Of a stretch of 64,000 nucleotides of DNA, positions 56,130 through 64,000 are shown one piece after another. Within the stretch, counting starts at the first letter, position 1; every line of letters starts with the position of its first letter. Source of the DNA: Salvelinus alpinus (Eukaryota > Chordata > Actinopteri > Salmoniformes > Salmonidae); assembly GCF_045679555.1 (NCBI RefSeq), contig NC_092096.1:19149227-19213226 (forward strand), written 5' to 3'. The notes beneath the pieces are model-generated. The model was given only the letters and a program-made list of their open reading frames with translations, was not told the origin of the DNA and made no database searches. The translations under genes and the position numbers were made by a program.

Positions 56130-58958
56130 CATCAACTAGATGGAAGGAATGCAGTTTGGAAATCTACCAAAAAACAATTAGACAACAGCAAATTCAATCC
56201 CTTTTAGACAACTTCCTGGGTAAAACGTTCCACTGCAATAGTGAAGGTGTAAACTTGGCAGTAGAAAATCTTAACAGTATATTTGACCTCTCAGCTTCCC
56301 TATCAAACCTAAAAATCTCAAATAGAAAACCGAAGAAAATGAACAACAATGACAAATGGTTTGATGACGAATGCAAAAATCTAAGAAATAAATTGAGAAA
56401 CCTGTCCAACCAAAAACATAGAGACCCGGAAAACCTGAGTCTACGCCTTCACTATGGTGAATCACTAAAACAATACAGAAATACACTACGGAAAAAGAAG
56501 GAACAGCACGTCAGAAATCAGCTCAATGTAATTGAAGAATCCATAGACTCTAACCACTTCTGGGAAAATTGGAAAACACTAAACAAACAACAACACGAAG
56601 AATTATCTATCCAAAATGGAGATGTATGGGTAAACCACTTCTCCAATCTTTTTGGCTCTATAACAAAGAATAAAGAGCAAAAACATATACATGATCAAAT
56701 ACAAATCCTTGAATCAACTATTAAAGACTACCAGAACCCACTGGATTCTCCAATTACCTTGAACGAGTTACAGGACAAAATAAAAACCCTCCAACCCAAA
56801 AAGGCCTGTGGTGTTGATGGTATCCTTAATGAAATGATCAAATATACAGACAACAAATTCCAATTGGCTATACTAAAACTCTTTAACATCGTCCTTAGCT
56901 CTGGCATCTTCCCCAATATTTGGAACCAAGGACTGATCACCCCAATCCACAAAAGTGGAGACAAATTTGACCCCAATAACTACCGTGGAATATGCGTCAA
57001 CAGTAACCTTGGGAAAATACTCTGCATTATCATTAACAGCAGACTCGTACATTTCCTCAATGAAAACAATGTACTGAGCAAATGTCAAATTGGCTTTTTA
57101 CCAAATTACCGTACAACAGACCATGTATTCACCCTACACACCCTAATTGACAACCAAACAAACCAAAACAAAGGCAAAGTCTTCTCATGCTTTGTTGATT
57201 TCAAAAAAGCCTTCGACTCAATTTGGCATGAGGGTCTGCTATACAAATTGATGGAAAGTGGTGTTGGGGGAAAAACATACGACATTATAAAATCCATGTA
57301 CACAAACAACAAGTGTGCGGTTAAAATTGGCAAAAAACACACACATTTCTTCACACAGGGTCGTGGGGTGAGACAGGGATGCAGCTTAAGCCCCACCCTC
57401 TTCAACATATATATCAACGAATTGGCGAGGGCATTAGAACAGTCTGCAGCACCTGGCCTCACCCTACTAGAATCCGAAGTCAAATGTCTACTGTTTGCTG
57501 ATGATCTGGTGCTTCTGTCACCAACCAAGGAGGGCCTACAGCAGCACCTAGATCTTCTGCACAGATTCTGTCAGACCTGGGCCCTGACAGTAAATCTCAG
57601 TAAGACCAAAATAATGGTGTTCCAAAAAAGGTCCAGTCGCCAGAACCACAAATTCCATCTAGACACCGTTGCCCTAGAGCACACAAAAAACTATACATAC
57701 CTCGGCCTAAACCTCAGCACCACAGGTAACTTCCACAAAGCTGTGAACGATCTGAGAGACAAGGCAAGAAGGGCATTCTATGCCATCAAAAGGAACATAA
57801 ATTTCAACATACCAATTAGGATCTGGCTAAAAATACTTGAATCAGTCATAGAGCCCATTGCCCTTTATGGTTGTGAGGTCTGGGGTCCGCTCACCAACCA
57901 AGATTTCACAAAATGGGACAAACACCAAATTGAGACTCTGCATGCAGAATTCTGCAAAAATATCCTCCGTGTACAACGTAGAACACCAAATAATGCATGC
58001 AGAGCAGAATTAGGCCGATACCCACTAATTATCAAAATCCAGAAAAGAGCCGTTAAATTCTACAACCACCTAAAAGGAAGCGATTCCCAAACCTTCCATA
58101 ACAAAGCCATCACCTACAGAGAGATGAACCTGGAGAAGAGTCCCCTAAGCAAGCTGGTCCTGGGGCTCTGTTCACAAACACACCCCACAGAGCCCCAGGA
58201 CAACAGCACAATTAGACCCAACCAAATCATGAGAAAACAAAAAGATAATTACTTGACACATTGGAAAGAATTAACAAACAAACAGAGCAAACTAGAATGC
58301 TATTTGGCCCTAAACAGAGAGTACACAGTGGCAGAATACCTGACCACTGTGACTGACCCAAACTTAAGGAAAGCTTTGACTATGTACAGACTCAGTGAGC
58401 ATAGCCTTGCTATTGAGAAAGGCCGCCGTAGGCAGACATGGCTCTCAAGAGAAGACAGGCTATGTGCTCACTGCCCACAAAATGAGGTGGAAACTGAGCT
58501 GCACTTCCTAACCTCCTGCCCAATGTATGACCATATTAGAGACACATATTTCCCTCAGATCACACAGATCCACAAAGAATTCGAAAACAAATCCAATTTT
58601 GATAAACTCCCATATCTACTGGGTGAAATTCCACAGTGTGCCATCACAGCAGCAAGATTTGTGACCTGTTGCCACAAGAAAAGGGCAACCAGTGAAGAAC
58701 AAACACCATTGTAAATACAACCCATATTTATGTTTATTTATTTTAACTTGTGTGCTTTAACCATTTATACATTGCTACAACACTGTATATATATAATATG
58801 ACATTTGTAATGTCTTTATTGCTTTGAAACTTCTGTATGTGTAATGTTTACTGTTAATTTTTATTGTTTATTTCACTTTTGTATATTATCTACCTCACTT
58901 GCTTTGGCAATGTTAACACATGTTTCCCATGCCAATAAAGCCCCTTGAATTGAATTGA
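56130..58958 (+). mobile_element. 5'-truncated LINE with long open RT frame
   Basis: Starts abruptly inside an open frame and ends in a 3' tail CCCCTTGAATTGAATTGA, with a short 3' UTR (58715-58940) containing GCCAATAAAG. No clear target duplication, because the right flank is GA repeat. It is inserted in nuak1 intron 2, sense strand. Confidence 0.85.
56156..58714 (+). CDS. LINE ORF2-like reverse transcriptase (852 codons, no N-terminus)
   Basis: The frame is open at its 5' end (no start codon, truncated before 56130) and uninterrupted to TAA at 58712-58714. Features in order: a linker with DKWFDDECKNLRNKLRNLSN; RT motifs LQPKKACGVDGILNEMIKYT, GLITPIHKSGDKFDPNNYRG, FSCFVDFKKAFDSIWHEGLL, GVRQGCSLSPTLFNIYINEL and the catalytic LLFADDLVLLSPT (about 57490); then KNYTYLGLNLSTTGNFHKAV. 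The C-terminal region has LCAHCPQNEVETELHFLTSC, a Cys/His cluster like that at the end of several fish LINE proteins. The apurinic-type endonuclease is missing. It probably makes no protein here but is a recent insertion. The clade is not certain. Confidence 0.85.
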   Translation: MEIYQKTIRQQQIQSLLDNFLGKTFHCNSEGVNLAVENLNSIFDLSASLSNLKISNRKPKKMNNNDKWFDDECKNLRNKLRNLSNQKHRDPENLSLRLHYGESLKQYRNTLRKKKEQHVRNQLNVIEESIDSNHFWENWKTLNKQQHEELSIQNGDVWVNHFSNLFGSITKNKEQKHIHDQIQILESTIKDYQNPLDSPITLNELQDKIKTLQPKKACGVDGILNEMIKYTDNKFQLAILKLFNIVLSSGIFPNIWNQGLITPIHKSGDKFDPNNYRGICVNSNLGKILCIIINSRLVHFLNENNVLSKCQIGFLPNYRTTDHVFTLHTLIDNQTNQNKGKVFSCFVDFKKAFDSIWHEGLLYKLMESGVGGKTYDIIKSMYTNNKCAVKIGKKHTHFFTQGRGVRQGCSLSPTLFNIYINELARALEQSAAPGLTLLESEVKCLLFADDLVLLSPTKEGLQQHLDLLHRFCQTWALTVNLSKTKIMVFQKRSSRQNHKFHLDTVALEHTKNYTYLGLNLSTTGNFHKAVNDLRDKARRAFYAIKRNINFNIPIRIWLKILESVIEPIALYGCEVWGPLTNQDFTKWDKHQIETLHAEFCKNILRVQRRTPNNACRAELGRYPLIIKIQKRAVKFYNHLKGSDSQTFHNKAITYREMNLEKSPLSKLVLGLCSQTHPTEPQDNSTIRPNQIMRKQKDNYLTHWKELTNKQSKLECYLALNREYTVAEYLTTVTDPNLRKALTMYRLSEHSLAIEKGRRRQTWLSREDRLCAHCPQNEVETELHFLTSCPMYDHIRDTYFPQITQIHKEFENKSNFDKLPYLLGEIPQCAITAARFVTCCHKKRATSEEQTPL

Positions 58959-59203
58959 GAGAGAGGAGGAGGGAGAGAGAGAGAGAAAGAGAGAAGAGAA
59001 GGGAGAGAGAGAGGAGGAGGAGGGATAGAGAGGGAGTAGGAGAGAGAGAGAGATGGAGGAGAGAGAGAGGGAGTAGGAGAGAGAGAGAGATGGAGGGGAG
59101 AGAGGGAGGAGGAGAAAGAGAGAGAGGATGAGGGAGAGAGAGAAGGAGAGGGGAGGAGGGAGAGAGAGAAAGAGAGAGGAGGAGGGAGAGAGAGAGAAAG
59201 GAG

Positions 59204-59236
<33 letters not shown>

Positions 59237-59431
59237 AAGAGAGAGGAGGATGAGGAGAGAGAGAGGAGAGAGAAAGAGAGAGGAGGAGAGAAAGAGAGAG
59301 GAGGAGAGAGAGAGGAGAGAGAGAGAGAGGAGAGAGAGAGAGGAGAGGGAGAGAGAGAGAGGAGGGAGAGAGAGAGAGAGGAGGAGAGAGAGAGGATGAG
59401 GAGAGAGAAAGAGAGAGGAGGGAGAGAGAGT
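58958..59431 (+). repeat. Homopurine GA/GGA tract
   Basis: About 470 bp with practically no pyrimidines on the sense strand (occasional T in GATGAG, GATAGAG). Directly follows the LINE tail. Confidence 0.95.
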
Positions 59432-59537
59432 CCACTAGCCTGTATCTAATAGGGATGAACTGAACTAGCTAGGTAATTACATTGAGGAGTGACTGGAGAG
59501 GACTGCCATAGGTCACAGCTAGCAGACAGACTGAAGA

Positions 59538-59570
<33 letters not shown>

Positions 59571-60007
59571 GGAACCAGCCCCCTGTAGTTTTCTGGTTCC
59601 ACAGCAACAGCAACAGATTAAGTGGCCAGGAGTCAGAGAAAGTTCAGTCCTGGCTAGCCAGCCCACAACCAGCACTGTAGGGATCCTTCCTTAATGTCAA
59701 AACACTGTCTAACACAAACATGATAAATGACCAATAAAGTTATCACCTGACCAATATAAATACCCTTTATTTTATCACAAAAATGGTCTACAGCGGTCGG
59801 GCCACAGTGGTCGGTCCACAGTGGCTGGTCTACAGTGGTCGGTCCTTGGGGAGTTTCCAGGAGCTCTGGACCTGAGTCAGCTGTTGTTATTGTGCAGAGC
59901 CATGTAGTGTAGAAGGAGAATAGACAGGTCCTCTGACAGCCTGCTATCGACTGACAGGCTACTGTTGCTTAGCTCCAGGTCAGGCACAATGGAAAGAGTT
60001 CAGGATC
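59432..60007. other. nuak1 intron 2; (CA)n at 59540-59568
   Basis: A (CA)n microsatellite and a short three-fold reiteration of GGTCGGTCCACAGTGG-like sequence at about 59793-59845. No gene seen. Confidence 0.5.
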
Positions 60008-60476
<469 letters not shown>

Positions 60477-60669
60477 CCTTAACCCCAAAAAAGCCTTTTT
60501 CCTTTTGGGGACTGGTAAAATGTCCCCACATGTCCTTGTTTTACTACCCTTGTGAGGACTTTTGGACACACACACACACTCCACCCACTACCCTCCTACT
60601 GTTCTCACCAGAAGGTCTACCAACATGACTTCTACCAACTGTCCTGGGTGATGACATGACTCAGATATC

Positions 60670-61265
60670 ACAGTGTTCCTCAGCTATAGCAGGGTAGAAC
60701 AGTGTCCCTATACTATAGCAGGGTAGAACAGTGTTCCTATACTATAGTAGGGTAGAACAGTGTTCCTCAGCTATAGCAGGGTAGAACAGTGTTCCTCAGC
60801 TATAGCAGGGTAGAACAGTGTTCCTATACTGTAGCAGGGTAGAACAGTGTCCCTATACTATAGCAGGGTAGAACAGTGTTCCTATACTATAGTAGGGTAG
60901 AACAGTGTTCCTATACTATAGTAGGGTAGAACAGTGTTCCTATACTATAGCAGGGTAGAACAGTGTTCCTATACTATAGCAGGGTAGAACAGTGTTCCCA
61001 TACTATAGCAGGGTAGAACAGTGTTCCCATACTACAGCAGGGTAGAACAGTGTTCCTATACTATAGCAGGGTAGAACAGTGTTCCTATACTATAGCAGGG
61101 TAGAACAGTGTTCCCATACTACAGCAGGGTAGAACAGTGTTCCTATACTATATCAGGGTAGAACAGTGTTCCTATACTATAGCAGGGTAGAACAGTGTTC
61201 CTATACTATAGCAGGGTAGAACAGTGTTCCTATACTATAGCAGGGTAGAACAGTGTTCCCATACT
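60670..61265. repeat. 29-bp minisatellite in nuak1 intron 2
   Basis: About 20 units of AGCAGGGTAGAACAGTGTTC plus CTATACTAT, with variants CAGCTAT and CCATACTAC. Confidence 0.95.
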
Positions 61266-61550
61266 AAACAGTATAACACAACAATGTGAACAGTATCGGT
61301 GACCTCGCCGTCAAAGCACAGAAGCAAGATCCCCAGTTGTGCTAAATTGGCGACAGTATGTCTCTCTGTGTTCTGGAGTCACTCCAAAGGGCCCCATTGT
61401 TGAAGCTGTGGACCCTGTGGGCCCTGGTCAAAAGTAGTGTTCACTATATCTGAAAATAGGGGGCTATTTGGGATGCAACCTGAGATGGGTTTTCTGATTT
61501 CAAACTCCTCCCATCCTGACGTTGTCCTCTGTGTATGTTCTTGTGTCCAG
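61266..61550. other. nuak1 intron 2, 3' end
   Basis: Includes a decayed copy of the hairpin MITE family (about 61400-61482, GGGCCCTGGTCAAAAGTAGT) and ends with the acceptor TTCTTGTGTCCAG. Confidence 0.6.
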
Positions 61551-61702
61551 TGTTTGAGAACAAGGACAAGATAGTGATGGTGATGGAATACGCCAGTAAG
61601 GGAGAGCTGTATGATTACATCAGCGAGCGACGGCGGCTGAACGAGAGAGAGACACGACACTTCTTCAGGCAGATTGTTTCTGCCGTGCACCACTGTCACA
61701 AG
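61551..61702 (+). CDS. NUAK1 kinase, exon 3
   Basis: With the base from exon 2 it encodes residues 144-194: [51 protein letters not shown]. This covers the hinge (MEYAS) and helices D-E of the kinase domain. ENKDKI and ASKGEL match NUAK1 rather than NUAK2 (which I recall as having ENSSKI and ASRGDL). Acceptor TGTCCAG and donor GTAAGA (phase 0). The next exon, expected to start NGVVHRDLK with the catalytic loop, is not in the window. Confidence 0.95.
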
Positions 61703-61884
61703 GTAAGAGATACGCTGATCTGAGGTCAGTTTTACTCTCTTCTGTATGGTAAAGGCTAGGACCTGGGGAAGGCTGAGCTGATCCTAGGTCTGTGCCCTAA
61801 GCCAAAGGACATTTCTACAAGGAAGAGCTATGCAGCTGTCCCAACCCACACACATCCAATCTGTAGATGGAAACCAGAGTTAAG
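61703..61884. other. nuak1 intron 3, start
   Basis: Donor GTAAGA followed by unique-looking sequence before the 24-bp array. Confidence 0.6.
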
Positions 61885-63363
61885 GGGTACAGTACCCTAC
61901 AGCAGACCAGAGTACAGTACCTTACGGCAGACCAGAGTACAGTACCCTACGGCAGACCAGAGTACAGTACCCTACGGCAGACCAGAGTACAGTACCCTAC
62001 GGCAGACCAGAGTACAGTACCCTACGGCAGACCAGAGTACAGTACCCTACGGCAGACCAGAGTACAGTACCCTACAGCAGACCAGAGTACAGTACCCTAC
62101 AGCAGACCAGAGTACAATACCCTACAGCAGACCAGAGTACAGTACCCCACAGCAGACCAGAGTACAGTACCCTACAGCAGACCAGAGTACAGTACCCTAC
62201 AGCAGACCAGAGTACAGTACCCTACAGCAGACCAGAGTACAGTACCCTACAGCAGACCAGAGTACAGTACCCTACAGCAGACCAGAGTACAGTACCCTAC
62301 AGCAGACCAGAGTACAGTACCCTACAGCAGACCAGAGTACAGTACCCTACAGCAGACCAGAGTACAGTACCCTACGGCAGACCAGAGTACAGTACCCTAC
62401 GGCAGACCAGAGTACAGTACCCTACGGCAGACCAGAGTACAGTACCCTACAGCAGACCAGAGTACAGTACCCTACAGCAGACCAGAGTACAGTACCCTAC
62501 AGCAGACCAGAGTACAGTACCCTACAGCAGACCAGAGTACAGTACCCTACAGCAGACCAGAGTACAGTACCCTACAGCAGACCAGAGTACAGTACCCTAC
62601 GGCAGACCAGAGTACAGTACCCTACGGCAGACCAGAGTACAGTACCCTACAGCAGACCAGAGTACAGTACCCTACAGCAGACCAGAGTACAGTACCCTAC
62701 AGCAGACCAGAGTACAGTACCCTACAGCAGACCAGAGTACAGTACCCTACAGCAGACCAGAGTACAGTACCCTACAGCAGACCAGAGTACAGTACCCTAC
62801 AGCAGACCAGAGTACAGTACCCTACAGCAGACCAGAGTACAGTACCCTACAGCAGACCAGAGTACAGTACCCTACAGCAGACCAGAGTACAGTACCCTAC
62901 AGCAGACCAGAGTACAGTACCCTACAGCAGACCAGAGTACAGTACCCTACAGCAGACCAGAGTACAGTACCCTACGGCAGACCAGAGTACAGTACCCTAC
63001 GGCAGACCAGAGTACAGTACCCTACGGCAGACCAGAGTACAGTACCCTACAGCAGACCAGAGTACAGTACCCTACAGCAGACCAGAGTACAGTACCCTAC
63101 AGCAGACCAGAGTACAGTACCCTACAGCAGACCAGAGTACAGTACCCTACAGCAGACCAGAGTACAGTACCCTACAGCAGACCAGAGTACAGTACCCTAC
63201 AGCAGACCAGAGTACAGTACCCTACAGCAGACCAGAGTACAGTACCCTACAGCAGACCAGAGTACAGTACCCTACAGCAGACCAGAGTACAGTACCCTAC
63301 AGCAGACCAGAGTACAGTACCCTACAGCAGACCAGAGTACAGTACCCTACAGCAGACCAGAGT
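61885..63363. repeat. 24-bp minisatellite in nuak1 intron 3
   Basis: About 61-62 near-identical units CCTACAGCAGACCAGAGTAC plus AGTA, with a CTACAGCAG/CTACGGCAG variant arranged in blocks. Since 24 is a multiple of 3, a 499-codon frame (61867-63366, QSTVPYSRPEYSTLQQTRVQ-type) remains open; I regard it as non-coding. Confidence 0.95.
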
Positions 63364-64000
63364 TAGCTCACACAATAAGACACATAATTGGCCTTCTGTG
63401 CCCATGTAGCAGCCCACCCCCCAACCTCCACCCTCCCCCTCCCTCAGGCCCTCTCCACCCTCCCCCTCCCTCAGGCCCTCTCCACCTCCAGGTTGAGTGC
63501 TGTTCCCTGGGGAGACAGAGAGAGGGTTGGCCCTTTGTCCTCCACAGTCCCTACAGCTGGAGGCTATGACTGATGTCATTACTGTAGGTCCTGGTGGAGT
63601 GATGTCATATCCCCAGCTGGGAGAGACTGAGGGTGCATCCCAAATATAGTGCACTACTATGGGCCCTGGTTAAAAAAGTGTGCACTATAAAGGGAATAGG
63701 GTGCCAGCTGGGAGAGGATGACTGACGGATAGGACTGGCTACAGCTGCTGGTGACATCCTGGTGAGGGAGTTGTCGGGGGCAACCGTGACATCCTGGTGA
63801 GGGAGTTGTCGGGGGCAACCGTGACATGGTGAGGAGGGAGGAGCCGGACATAGAGATACAGTAGGTTAGGACAGGTCAGCGCTGCAGTGACAGACTGAAG
63901 GAAGTGCAGCAGAGTATAGACTTCCCCTGCTTCCTCCCTACAGATAGAGAGAGACAGAGACATACGCCCAGGTAGTGAGCGGGCAAACAGGCCCAACCCC
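63364..64000. other. nuak1 intron 3 to the window end
   Basis: Contains a two-fold repeat of CCTCCCCCTCCCTCAGGCCC (63428-63483), a hairpin-MITE relative (63631-63714) and a two-fold 38-bp repeat with TGACATCCTGGTGAGGGAGT (63750-63825). No exon recognised. Confidence 0.5.

Noticed and set aside
61867-63366. 499-codon frame with a genuine ATG (Tyr/Gln/Arg/Ser repeat)
   Set aside because: Entirely 24-bp array inside intron 3, only the multiple-of-3 unit keeps it open; no splice or domain evidence.

Overview
The window is animal nuclear DNA from a salmonid fish (Salmo, Oncorhynchus or Salvelinus type). The evidence is a spliced NUAK1-type kinase gene, a cluster of teleost-style C2H2 zinc-finger genes whose 55-codon first exon starts MSKLQSFR, a Sleeping-Beauty-type Tc1 transposon, tRNA-derived SINEs and LINE tails that I recognise as salmonid, and very long minisatellites. 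There are no prokaryotic features. All assignments come from reading the sequence and recalling families; no database was searched.

Region 1 (about 1-38,350) holds three tandemly duplicated zinc-finger genes on the + strand. Each has a short first exon (166 coding bases, phase 1) and one long exon carrying an acidic linker and all the fingers. Gene A is 5174-5339 + 6650-7914 (476 aa, 9 fingers). Gene B is 16684-16849 + 20321-21912 (585 aa, 12 fingers). Gene C is 29044-29209 + 35305-36584 (481 aa, last finger destroyed by a 10-bp deletion). Flanking blocks recur between copies, so the cluster arose by segmental duplication and was then loaded with transposons. Notable insertions are a solo LTR with 5-bp target duplications (2624-3011), an L1-like remnant (9490-10860), a 48-bp minisatellite open in frame on both strands (12049-15740), and a three-layer nest of LINE, LTR element and solo LTR (22388-27216). 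Intron 1 of gene C carries a DNA transposon bounded by GGGCCTCAT ends, a Sleeping-Beauty-type element and MITEs.

Region 2 (about 38,350-64,000) is the 5' part of nuak1, + strand: exon 1 (39232-39540), exon 2 (54838-54958) and exon 3 (61551-61702). Together they encode the N-terminus and the kinase N-lobe up to just before the catalytic HRD loop; the rest lies beyond the window. The introns consist largely of tandem arrays (52-, 32-, 58-, 68-, 29- and 24-bp units), homopurine (GA) tracts on the sense strand, a Tc1 element with a nearly intact transposase, and a 5'-truncated LINE with an 852-codon open frame.

The zinc-finger proteins are presumably nuclear DNA-binding regulators; NUAK1 is an AMPK-related Ser/Thr kinase. 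Nothing in the sequence links the two functionally. I did not find a clearly new biological system. The best leads are the proline/arginine-rich ORF that starts inside an LTR, the dual-strand-open 48-bp array, the higher-order structure of the 68-bp array, and the diverging zinc-finger paralogues.
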